Shown here in pieces: positions 33,011-42,347 of a DNA stretch of 64,000 nt. Numbering within the stretch: position 1 is the first letter of the stretch; each line of letters starts with the position of its first letter. A program made the position numbers and the translations under genes. The notes under the pieces are model-generated. The model was not told the origin of the DNA. It worked only from the letters and a program-made list of their open reading frames with translations, and searched no databases. The DNA is from Huiozyma naganishii CBS 8797 (lineage: Eukaryota > Ascomycota > Saccharomycetes > Saccharomycetales > Saccharomycetaceae): NCBI RefSeq assembly GCF_000348985.1, contig NC_035924.1:1-64000 (forward strand), given 5' to 3'.

Positions 33011-36000
33011 CTAACTGTCAAAGTTGCTATTACTTTTGAACGAATGGGAAGTCTGTGCAGATATTTTTCGCTCACCGCCAGTAGAATGCAGTTTTTTAAG
33101 AGATTTAGGCGCTGTTAGTTTCCGTACTTTATTCATGTAGGTAACTGACGTTTTGGAACCACCGACAGCCTTGTACGATTTGAACGTTTTGACGGTCTTT
33201 TTACCATTTCTGAACTTATCATCGACATTCAACTTCGAGTTGAATGATTTTATGATGGAAGGCGGTCTGAAAGTTGCTGTAGCAACGGCAGTGCCTGAAT
33301 TGTCGTTTGCGTCCACGTTAATAATTTCATTTTTGGAACCTACAGATTTGAAGGACTTAACCGAACTCTGCTTTTTTAGCGTGTACAAGTCACTGACATC
33401 GTCATCGTGTTGGAGACGAGCAAGATCCTGGTTTTGCTCAAACTCTGTCAAATTTCTGTTGCTATTTAAAAAGGACAAGCTTCTTTGAACAAATTCCTCA
33501 GATAAAACAGTTTTCTTGCCTTTTTCTTGAGTGGGTTTTTCTTCTTTATTCGAAACAGATTCTCTCGTCTGAGTGTCGATCGTTGTCGTCTCATCCGTAT
33601 CTTGTGTCTCGTTATCTGACATTACGCCAAAGGGATTTTTAACTTCTACTATATCCTCCACGAGGCTATCGAAAAACGCTTTGGTTTTGACGTTTTTCAC
33701 CAGTTTCTTATCATCACCAAGATCCAATAAACGCTGCTTCATCAGTTCGTTTCTTTTCTGGCGATATTGACGTAAGTCGTCATCCTCCTCATCGCTGAGT
33801 TCTAATTCTAATGTATCACGTCCCCTCTTCCTGAAATTACCATTTTTTATATCAAAAAGAATCTTGTTAACCATCTTAACGTCCATTTCTTTGTTTTCGC
33901 TAACCAGTAGCTTTCGTATTTCCTCTGGATCCATATCAGCCCTCGAATAATCATCAATCATTTTTTCGACCTCTGAATCATATTCGTCTGAAACTTCGCC
34001 ATCAATCCCACCAATACCATGCCATTCATCTTCAGATTCCTCAGCTTCCTCTTCAAAGAAATTACTTACGCCCTTCTCTTTGAGTTCAGCCCGTTTCAAC
34101 ATCAGTTTTTTTTCTTTCATTATAGTTTTTAATCTCTCTTTATCAACGGCGCGCGCATGTTCCTTTTCGTCAAGCATACACTTAGTATCTAGTTTCTCCG
34201 TGTTGTTCAGTTCGGCGCGAATTTCCAAATTATTCCCATAGTCACCCAGATCAATTGCATTGATGTTGTTGACGGGATGGATCGGTTTTGACTCTGAAGG
34301 CGCGTTTACTCGTTTATCGTTCGAATTAACCGTTTCCTCTTCCGAGTCAGATTCTGGTTGAATTTGCATGTTCTTCCTTTTCTTTCCTTTCAAAACCTGA
34401 AAAGCGGCGAACTCTTCTTCATCTTCAGAATCAACACCATTAGAAGAATTATTGTCATCGTTAATGTTAGGTTCATCCTCATTGAGGCTATCGTGATCCG
34501 AGTCATCAAAGCTCTCTAATTCATTTGCACTGTAATTGTTATCCATATCAGATTGCTCCTCCTCTTTTTGTTCTCTCTCCCTTTCACGTTCCCTGAGTCT
34601 CTTGTTTCTCAAGATCTCCTGTTCCAGCAAATCTTCCACAATTTCTTTTTCCCTTTCTAGATCTTTGTGGTTGATGCCTTTGGTTCCAATTATTTCAGCC
34701 TGGTGAGACAGAATCTGTTGCCTGTTCTTCTTCTTCAAGTCTGAAAATAAGCTGTCTAACGTTGTTTTGTTCGTGTTTGCCGCCTTTACTATTGCTTTCT
34801 TTTTGAGAGCTTTAGCCTTAATATTAAGAACGGCTGCTTTGGAGGCTTGACTAACCTTGGATTCTTTGTCGTATTCTTCTTCACTGGAATAGGTATCGTC
34901 TGAACCGAGGTCTAAACATTCATCGTCATTGACTTTATTCCGGAGAATAGTTTCATAAGAGCTTAGACCGGTAACCCTTTTGGTTTTCGGAGCTTCCGTG
35001 GGCTTGCGTGCTTTATTGGAATCACTATTTTGAGAGCTGCCTGTCTCAGGAGTGGTGTCATTAATTTGGTCGCTGTCGGATTCCATATCTGACGCGCTAT
35101 CACTTTCTTCAAAATCTGCCATAAAGGATTCTTTGGTAAATCTAACTTCAACGCGTGAAGGCACACCCCGGCTCTTTCTGTGCTCAACACCCCGGTTTAG
35201 CATGTTTCTTGTTTCTTCGTCGATCTGGGTTTGAATCTCGTGTATCTTGAGTGTATTACCTCCTGATTTTACATCATCCGCTACTGTAGGTTGAAACTCC
35301 TGGGTTTCCAAACGATCCCTCATTGTGGCAATGTTATCCTCTATAATGTGTTGCGAGTCATTTTTATGTTTGGGATTGCTTGTTGTACCTGCCGTCGCGT
35401 ATCTATGAAGTGGAATATTCAATCCAAGTAAAGATGTTCCAGTGGAGAGTAACGCATCGGGAGCTGGCAACGTGGGAATATGCTTTCCATTTGACTCATG
35501 TGAATAGTTGATTAGTTGTGTCGGCTGTGTGTCAGGATCAATAATTTGAGTAGGCTGTGCGTTGGTATCAATAATCTGTGTTGGTTGTGTCTCAGCATCA
35601 ATGATTTGAGCGGGCTGAGCATCAATGAGTTGTGTTGGTTGTGTATCTGTATCAATGATCTGAGTTGGTTGTGAATCCGTATCAACAATCTGAGTTGGTT
35701 GTGTATCTGTATCGACGAGCTGTGTCGGTTGTGTATCGCTATGAATGACTTGGGTAGCTTGAGTCCGAGCATTCACGGTCTGCGTTTTGAGTAGCTCACC
35801 TCCAATGGCCCCTTCAGAAGTAGGACTGTAATTAATTTGGCGAGTTCTAGATGTACTAGTGGGTAAGTGGGTAGTACTTTGCAATTTGATGTCCCTCAAC
35901 TGTCTAGAAACATCCTTTGACTCCAGTTGCTCTTCCAACTTATTTCCGACATTTGTATGGCTCAAATCACTTTCCTGCACCTTATCAAAATTGTTTGTGT

Positions 36001-36496
36001 GCTGGTCACTCTCATCTAATGCGTTTCTTTTGGTCAATTTAGCCTTCCTCGTACTTCTTCTTACAGGTGCGTTGGCATAAATCACCTGGGTATAGTCGAC
36101 ATGAGTGTCAACTAACCCATTCTTTTCTTTGAGCTTCTGTTCCAGTAACTTTTGCTCTTCCTTACGTTTCTTCCTCTCCTTTTTCCTCTCTAATGACTCC
36201 AAATCTTCACCACCATCATATAAGGTCGACAGCAGTTGCGACTGTGACACCGGGATTTGATCTTCTGAGCTTGATTTGGTAACGTCAATGCTGCTGTTTG
36301 GATGGTCTTCGTTGTTTAATCTGTTCTTTATTTTGTCTACAGTGGCATTTCCGAATAGAAACCCGTTTCCTGCCAAGCTCGTTGGAACGCAGTCATCGTC
36401 TCCAGCGGCCTCATCTGTGCTATTCTGTTGAACTTTTTTATAGGTGGTTCTCCTTTTGACTTTAACAGAGTTAAACCGTTCTAGCAGATCATCCAT
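33011..36496 (-). CDS. MRC1: Replication checkpoint mediator
   Basis: The 1161-residue acidic protein is Mrc1 (Claspin), which travels with the fork, couples Pol2 and Mcm helicase, and relays Mec1 signals to Rad53. The N-terminus MDDLLERFNSVKVKRRTTYK, the long Asp/Glu/Lys-rich helical middle with DEEDDDL and KKKNRQQIL stretches, and a basic C-terminus fit the family (S. cerevisiae 1096). Mec1 sites (SQ/TQ) are concentrated in a nine-unit decapeptide array at residues 245-332, described separately. Start is the ATG at 36496. MBF-type sites lie upstream, fitting G1/S expression. It neighbours KRR1 as in S. cerevisiae. Confidence 0.96.
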   Translation of the reverse strand: MDDLLERFNSVKVKRRTTYKKVQQNSTDEAAGDDDCVPTSLAGNGFLFGNATVDKIKNRLNNEDHPNSSIDVTKSSSEDQIPVSQSQLLSTLYDGGEDLESLERKKERKKRKEEQKLLEQKLKEKNGLVDTHVDYTQVIYANAPVRRSTRKAKLTKRNALDESDQHTNNFDKVQESDLSHTNVGNKLEEQLESKDVSRQLRDIKLQSTTHLPTSTSRTRQINYSPTSEGAIGGELLKTQTVNARTQATQVIHSDTQPTQLVDTDTQPTQIVDTDSQPTQIIDTDTQPTQLIDAQPAQIIDAETQPTQIIDTNAQPTQIIDPDTQPTQLINYSHESNGKHIPTLPAPDALLSTGTSLLGLNIPLHRYATAGTTSNPKHKNDSQHIIEDNIATMRDRLETQEFQPTVADDVKSGGNTLKIHEIQTQIDEETRNMLNRGVEHRKSRGVPSRVEVRFTKESFMADFEESDSASDMESDSDQINDTTPETGSSQNSDSNKARKPTEAPKTKRVTGLSSYETILRNKVNDDECLDLGSDDTYSSEEEYDKESKVSQASKAAVLNIKAKALKKKAIVKAANTNKTTLDSLFSDLKKKNRQQILSHQAEIIGTKGINHKDLEREKEIVEDLLEQEILRNKRLREREREREQKEEEQSDMDNNYSANELESFDDSDHDSLNEDEPNINDDNNSSNGVDSEDEEEFAAFQVLKGKKRKNMQIQPESDSEEETVNSNDKRVNAPSESKPIHPVNNINAIDLGDYGNNLEIRAELNNTEKLDTKCMLDEKEHARAVDKERLKTIMKEKKLMLKRAELKEKGVSNFFEEEAEESEDEWHGIGGIDGEVSDEYDSEVEKMIDDYSRADMDPEEIRKLLVSENKEMDVKMVNKILFDIKNGNFRKRGRDTLELELSDEEDDDLRQYRQKRNELMKQRLLDLGDDKKLVKNVKTKAFFDSLVEDIVEVKNPFGVMSDNETQDTDETTTIDTQTRESVSNKEEKPTQEKGKKTVLSEEFVQRSLSFLNSNRNLTEFEQNQDLARLQHDDDVSDLYTLKKQSSVKSFKSVGSKNEIINVDANDNSGTAVATATFRPPSIIKSFNSKLNVDDKFRNGKKTVKTFKSYKAVGGSKTSVTYMNKVRKLTAPKSLKKLHSTGGERKISAQTSHSFKSNSNFDS
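35501..35764 (-). repeat. Tandem TQPTQ repeat inside MRC1
   Basis: Nine 30-bp units (one shortened by 6 bp) encode variants of TQPTQIIDTD. Together they carry about 15 TQ/SQ dipeptides, the Mec1/Tel1 target. Unit six (AQPAQIIDAE) has lost both. The array stays in frame and the variation is spread over units, as in an expanding coding minisatellite. Confidence 0.92.
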
Positions 36497-36614
36497 TGTC
36501 GACGTCCCTTTGGAGTTGTTCTCTGTAACGAGCTTACTAACTGATAGGTTGTCAATTGTGTAATATTATTGCAGTTTGTTTCTCTGTCAAACTTGTATGT
36601 ACTTGTTTTTTTTT

Positions 36615-36648
36615 ACGCGATTTAAAAAGTCATCGGATCGCGACGCGT
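36615..36648. promoter_or_regulatory. MBF (MCB) sites upstream of MRC1
   Basis: ACGCGT at 36643-36648 and ACGCGA at 36615-36620 lie about 120-150 bp upstream of the MRC1 start. ACGCGT is the MluI cell-cycle box bound by MBF (Mbp1/Swi6), which would give G1/S transcription. Confidence 0.65.
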
Positions 36649-36794
36649 CAGTTGGTTCCAAAGTGCCAGTGACAGTGCTCTGAAGGAGAGGAAGATAACT
36701 GTTGGATGCGATTATTTCTCAGTTGATGGGAGCCCGTGGGTCATACGTGAATTATAAAGGTTAAATAGTTGCGTTGCTTACGCTATGGATTCTC

Positions 36795-37886
<1,092 letters not shown>

Positions 37887-37975
37887 TCAAACTCAATTGT
37901 CACTGTGTTCCATCGAGAGATGAGAAGAGATGGAAAATTTTCTTTAATTTTTCAATTTTTTTTTAGTTCATTTTT

Positions 37976-38031
37976 GCGATGAGCTTTTTCTTGGTAGCGA
38001 GTCTTCACTTTTGTCCCATGGTAGCGATGAG
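37976..38031. promoter_or_regulatory. Two PAC motifs between KRR1 and ADF1
   Basis: GCGATGAG occurs at 37976-37983 and 38024-38031. This is the polymerase A and C (PAC) box bound by Dot6/Tod6 at ribosome-biogenesis genes. A TGGAAAATTTTC stretch at 37931-37942 resembles the partner RRPE element. Both are placed to control KRR1 and possibly ADF1. Confidence 0.7.
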
Positions 38032-38092
38032 TTGTCGATGAGACTGCTCGTTACGATACCTGTACCAGTTTTTTAGGCAACATCGTAGCGAC

Positions 38093-38473
38093 ATGGCGGG
38101 TTCTAAAACTGTGCTTGGTAGAAAGAGCAAAAGAAATGACACAAAACGTGTACAGAAACACAAGAAACGGGGGAGTCCCAAGACCATCCCGCTCTCCGAG
38201 CGAAAGAGGAATAAACTGCAAGTCGAGAAACTGAACAGGCCAACTAATGGCATGATAGAGGGGAATGCTGTTGATATACGTAACGAGATAGATAAGCACA
38301 ATCAAGAGGTAGAGGGCCAAAACCGTACCGTTCACCGATCGTTGGATGTCGAGAAGTTAGCACAAGATAAATCTAAGGACCGAATAATTCAAGAACAGGT
38401 TGCCAAAAAGCAAAAAGAAACTGATCAAAGCATGCTAGCCCAGATTGAAATGATCTCCGGTTTCTCCTTGTGA
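38093..38473 (+). CDS. ADF1: Small basic nuclear protein, ADF1 orthologue
   Basis: The 126-residue, strongly basic protein (MAGSKTVLGRKSKRNDTKR, KHKKRGSPKTIPLSERKRNK) fits S. cerevisiae Adf1 (113 residues), a small nuclear protein reported to act as a transcriptional repressor. Assignment rests on position between KRR1 and MIC10, strand, size and composition. As in S. cerevisiae, where FYV5 overlaps ADF1, a long frame is open on the opposite strand, but it has no ATG at its beginning. Confidence 0.82.
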   Translation: MAGSKTVLGRKSKRNDTKRVQKHKKRGSPKTIPLSERKRNKLQVEKLNRPTNGMIEGNAVDIRNEIDKHNQEVEGQNRTVHRSLDVEKLAQDKSKDRIIQEQVAKKQKETDQSMLAQIEMISGFSL

Positions 38474-38676
38474 CACAGAAATGAACAAAAGGCACGAGAG
38501 CTTACATTCTTTGGTGAACTCGTCGTCCTGTACAATAATGCATTTTCACTGTGGGGTGGGGGAAAGGTAAAATACCGTCGTTATTTAGTTGGTTTCCTCT
38601 GAATTTTTCCAGAGCAGCATGGTACTGATAGATGAACACGTTTGTGTATGTATGTATACATAATATTTTTTTATAC

Positions 38677-38961
38677 TCATACCTTCACAGTTCTTATCCC
38701 TGAAGTAGAGCGGAAAATGGCATCGCCCTCAGAGTACCCTCTCCCGACACCAAACCCAATCCCGAGCCACACGGGGAAGGCACGGCGCCTAAACAGAAGC
38801 ACCGATGTGACAACACCAACACCAAACCCCATCCCTACCTTCACCAACATGTTAGAAAGAACCACGTCCCATTTGTCATTTAAAAGGGATCTATCTATTT
38901 TTGTGGCTAATTGGCCGTTGTTGTTTTGCGTTGCACCGTCAGTCGCCGTTGTCTCAGACAT
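38677..38961 (-). CDS. MIC10: MICOS subunit of mitochondrial inner membrane
   Basis: The 94-residue protein is Mic10, the core MICOS subunit that bends the inner membrane at crista junctions. Two hydrophobic segments each contain the essential glycine motif: [15 protein letters not shown] (about residues 43-57) and [15 protein letters not shown] (about 69-83). The start is the ATG at 38961; an upstream TTG would add only two residues. The order ADF1-MIC10-PRD1 is conserved. Confidence 0.96.
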   Translation of the reverse strand: MSETTATDGATQNNNGQLATKIDRSLLNDKWDVVLSNMLVKVGMGFGVGVVTSVLLFRRRAFPVWLGIGFGVGRGYSEGDAIFRSTSGIRTVKV

Positions 38962-39427
38962 GGACAAGGAGTATCTGTAAAAGTAATAAAGGCTTGCTTA
39001 GGATCCGCCACCTCTCATAGCAAACGTTAACGCAACTGTACACTTGTACTTACGGTCCTTACGGTTTTGAACAAATTTTGATTTCGGAGCCCGAATTGGT
39101 GCGTTCTCCGCTGTGATTGGCTGAGAGAGTGCTCGGCGGGTTCCCAACGAGCAATCACAGTCAGCGACGCCCTAGTTTACCCTCACGCCTAAACGCAAGG
39201 GAGTGAGTCCTCTTAACCACGGTGGTCCATACAGTAACCGTTACCATCTACAGGGACGAGATCAGCAGTCTCGTCCCACACCGTATATACAGTGTAGCTG
39301 TCGTATCTGTCACTGCGTCTGTTTTTCGGGAAAGTGGGAAAAGTTGAAAAATAAAATGACGAATTCGGGATTTTGATGTAGACAGGCTGTCATGTAGCTG
39401 TTTCCTCGCAGGGACCTTCAAGATTTG
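38962..39427. promoter_or_regulatory. MIC10-PRD1 divergent promoter
   Basis: A 9-bp perfect inverted repeat (CTGTGATTG at 39111-39119, CAATCACAG at 39152-39160) encloses a second short inverted repeat (GCTCG/CGAGC, 39131-39152). TGATTGG at 39114-39120 is a CCAAT box in reverse, suited to the Hap2/3/4/5 complex that activates mitochondrial genes. No gene lies in the spacer. Confidence 0.6.
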
Positions 39428-41662
39428 ATGGTCAATTCCGGCAGTTTGTGCAAAGTAACACGCTTTCTGGTAAAGGTATCCCGAAGTAAACTTACTTTGC
39501 TGCCCTTTGTAGTGTTGCCCACGGCTCTTTTTGCGACTTCACATTTCTACCAGTCTTCCAGGTCGTATTCTTCAACCAGTAGTGGTCTGTCCAGAATGTC
39601 CCCACAGTTAGTGCCACCAGCAGGGGCCCTGCCACGGTGGGAATTTCCCTCTGCCAAAATTGGTGAGGAGGCAACCCGTATTATCGAATCAACAAACAAG
39701 TTTTACGATGAACTTGTTGAAATTTCCAATCCATCAATTGACAACCTGGTCAAACCGTATATGAACCATGAGAACAGCATTGGTCTCATGGTCAATCAAT
39801 TATGCTTTTTGCAGCATGTATCTAGTGATAAGGAAATAAGAGAGGCTTCTAATAAGGCTACTGAACTGTTGCAAAATTTTGAAATTGAAACTTCTTTGAG
39901 ACACGATCTGTTTCTGCAATTTGACAAGATCTGGAAAGAATTGAAACCAAGAAAGGAGGAGTTTTCGCACGATGAGGAACAATTTGAAATTTACAAGTTT
40001 GTGGAAAAATGCCATAAGGACTTCGTCCGTGCCGGTTTAAATCTGTCCGAGGAGGATAGAAACAAGGTTAAGGATATCAAGATAAAAATTGCCAGCAATT
40101 CATTAGAGTTTTCCAAAAATTTGGGGGAGCAGAAAGAGTTTTTGCTCTTCTCGAAAGAGCAATTGGACGGTGTCTCCGATACTGTTATGGAACAGTTTGA
40201 GCAAGTCAAAGATGAGACCACAAACGAGACAAATTACAAAGTTACGTTCAAGTACCCTGATATTTTCCCCGTTTTGAAAATGGCCAAGAATGCAGAGACC
40301 AGAAAGACTGCCTTCTGCGGCGACCAAAATAAAGTTCCCCAAAATGAAGAATTGTTCGTTGCCACTTTAAAGTTGAGAGATGAACTGGCCACTTTATTGG
40401 GCTATGACACCTACGCCAACTACAACTTGGAAATCAAGATGGCCAAGAAGCAGAGCACTGTCTTCAAATTCTTGAACGATTTGAAGGATAAGTTGAAACC
40501 GTTGGGTGAAAAGGAAATTGGAATCTTGAAGTCTATCAAAGAGGCAGAATGTAAGGAATTGGGCGTACCATTTGATGGACGTTACTATATTTGGGATCAT
40601 CGTTACTACGATACCAAGTACCTAAAGGATAACTTCAATGTTGACCATGAGGCAATTGCTGAATATTATCCGATCGATTCGACCATCGAGGGGATGTTGA
40701 AAATCTATGAAACCGTCTTCAAATTAAAGTTTGTAGAAGAAAAGGACACCGCGAAGAAAAACGTTTGGAACGAAGACGTCAAGCAAATCGCCGTTTGGAA
40801 GATGGACAATGTGAAAACTCCGGTCTTTGTTGGGTGGATATACTTCGACTTGCATCCAAGGGATGGAAAATACGGACATGCGGCCAACTTCGGCATTGCG
40901 TCCTCTTACATTAGGGAGGATGGCAGCAGATCATACCCTGTAACCGCCTTGGTTTGCAACTTTTCAAAATCGTCGGCAACAAAACCTTCGCTGCTGAAAC
41001 ATAACGAGATTACCACTTTCTTCCATGAGTTAGGTCATGGTATTCATGACCTTGTTGGGAAGAACAGGGCCGCCAGATTTAATGGGCCTGGAGCTACGCC
41101 ATGGGATTTCGTGGAGGCTCCATCCCAGATGCTCGAGTTTTACACTTGGGATAAAAATGCGTTGCAGTCCTTGTCGAAACATTATAAGACCGGTGAGCAG
41201 ATTCCAGAAAAGCTGTTAGATTCGCTGATTGCCACAAAGCATGTCAATGGTGCTCTGTTTGCACTAAGACAACTACACTTCGGATTGTTTGATATGACCG
41301 TCCACACAAGCAAAGATGTCGCAAGCCTAGATTTGTTGAAGCTGTGGGGAGACCTGAGACAGGAAATCAGTTTAGTTGAGAATGGTGGTCAGTACACGAA
41401 GGGGTACGACTCGTTTGGACATATCATGTCCGATTCCTACTCTGCTGGTTATTACGGGTACATGTGGGCTGAGGTGTTTGCAACCGATATGTACCGTACC
41501 AAGTTTGCCCCAAATCCTTTAGATTCGAGTGTAGGTATGAAATACAGGGATATTGTGCTAGCTAACGGAGGACTGTATGAGATTGACGACAATCTGAAGG
41601 AATTCTTGGGTAGAGAGCCTTCCAAGGATGCTTTCCTAAAAGAGCTGGGCTTGCAAGCCTAG
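39428..41662 (+). CDS. PRD1: Saccharolysin, thimet-type zinc oligopeptidase
   Basis: The 744-residue M3-family metallopeptidase degrades short peptides in cytosol and mitochondrial intermembrane space. The zinc motif HELGHGIHD is at about residue 533, and the typical FATDMY, GYYGYMWAEVF and GREPSKDAFLKELGL ends are present. It matches S. cerevisiae Prd1 (712 residues) throughout. The N-terminus is longer by about 30 residues: MVNSGSLCKVTRFLVKVSRS is basic and followed by a hydrophobic stretch and serines, resembling a mitochondrial presequence, and an internal Met (MSPQLVPPAGALPRW, codon at 39596) would give a cytosolic form. The start is the ATG at 39428; an adjacent TTG is not used. Confidence 0.96.
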   Translation: MVNSGSLCKVTRFLVKVSRSKLTLLPFVVLPTALFATSHFYQSSRSYSSTSSGLSRMSPQLVPPAGALPRWEFPSAKIGEEATRIIESTNKFYDELVEISNPSIDNLVKPYMNHENSIGLMVNQLCFLQHVSSDKEIREASNKATELLQNFEIETSLRHDLFLQFDKIWKELKPRKEEFSHDEEQFEIYKFVEKCHKDFVRAGLNLSEEDRNKVKDIKIKIASNSLEFSKNLGEQKEFLLFSKEQLDGVSDTVMEQFEQVKDETTNETNYKVTFKYPDIFPVLKMAKNAETRKTAFCGDQNKVPQNEELFVATLKLRDELATLLGYDTYANYNLEIKMAKKQSTVFKFLNDLKDKLKPLGEKEIGILKSIKEAECKELGVPFDGRYYIWDHRYYDTKYLKDNFNVDHEAIAEYYPIDSTIEGMLKIYETVFKLKFVEEKDTAKKNVWNEDVKQIAVWKMDNVKTPVFVGWIYFDLHPRDGKYGHAANFGIASSYIREDGSRSYPVTALVCNFSKSSATKPSLLKHNEITTFFHELGHGIHDLVGKNRAARFNGPGATPWDFVEAPSQMLEFYTWDKNALQSLSKHYKTGEQIPEKLLDSLIATKHVNGALFALRQLHFGLFDMTVHTSKDVASLDLLKLWGDLRQEISLVENGGQYTKGYDSFGHIMSDSYSAGYYGYMWAEVFATDMYRTKFAPNPLDSSVGMKYRDIVLANGGLYEIDDNLKEFLGREPSKDAFLKELGLQA

Positions 41663-41822
41663 TGCAGCAAGAATATGCATCCTCCCTCTCTGGTTATCCT
41701 AATGATATACAGGAGGACGATATTAAAGATGCTGTTAGTAACCCATTTATTTTTCGTATTGCATTCCTCAGTTGCATGGATATATATATGACTAAAATAT
41801 ATGCATATTAGCTATTTCATTC

Positions 41823-42347
41823 TCAATATATCGTTGTATAGACACTGACCAACATTCGCAATATAGTGACAACGTTTGACATGGGCCCCAAATATTTTTT
41901 GAACTTTTTGAATCTCGGTGGGATATTGAAGCAGTCACCAGAGACTATGAAGAGGTATATTAGTAGCTGAGCTAGATCCAGGAATGTATCTATTATCATG
42001 AAATGGCATTTCCTAAGGTTAGTGGACAATTTGTTCAAAACCACGTTATTGACTAGGGAGTCGTCCAATTTCTTCTGCCTCAATATCTGTTCAATCTCGA
42101 ACACCAGTTTGAACCTCGTCTGTACCAGCCTGACAAGTCTCTTTAGGTTTTTCCGTATGGATAGAATTAGTGTGAGAAACCATACTTTGGAGCCAACGTT
42201 CCCTTTGTTGAGTTTCCTATAGAGGAAGTTTTCTTTGCTGATGATTCCCAAACTCTTCAACAGGTAGATGTTGTCAAATATACTACAAATGGATTCCAAC
42301 TTCCCCAACAGGACATCTTCCCATGACAAGCTAGCGGCGGTCTTCAT
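41823..42347 (-). CDS. PEX34: Peroxisomal membrane protein of the PEX34 type
   Basis: The 174-residue protein begins MKTAASLSWEDVLLGKLESI and has a Pex11-like helical pattern: an amphipathic N-terminal part, a basic stretch (SIRKNLKRLVRLVQTRFKL) and two hydrophobic helices, FLDLAQLLIYLFIVSG and the C-terminal VVTILRMLVSVY. Pex34 helps control peroxisome number with Pex11, Pex25 and Pex27. Identity is low, so assignment relies on position and strand (convergent with PRD1, upstream of KAR4) as well as on the pattern. S. cerevisiae Pex34 has 144 residues. Confidence 0.85.
   Translation of the reverse strand: MKTAASLSWEDVLLGKLESICSIFDNIYLLKSLGIISKENFLYRKLNKGNVGSKVWFLTLILSIRKNLKRLVRLVQTRFKLVFEIEQILRQKKLDDSLVNNVVLNKLSTNLRKCHFMIIDTFLDLAQLLIYLFIVSGDCFNIPPRFKKFKKYLGPMSNVVTILRMLVSVYTTIY

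Noticed and set aside
38005..38335. Open frame antisense to ADF1, at the place of FYV5 in S. cerevisiae
   Set aside because: It begins without an ATG and is fully explained by the reverse complement of the lysine-rich ADF1 coding sequence; no independent evidence of a gene.
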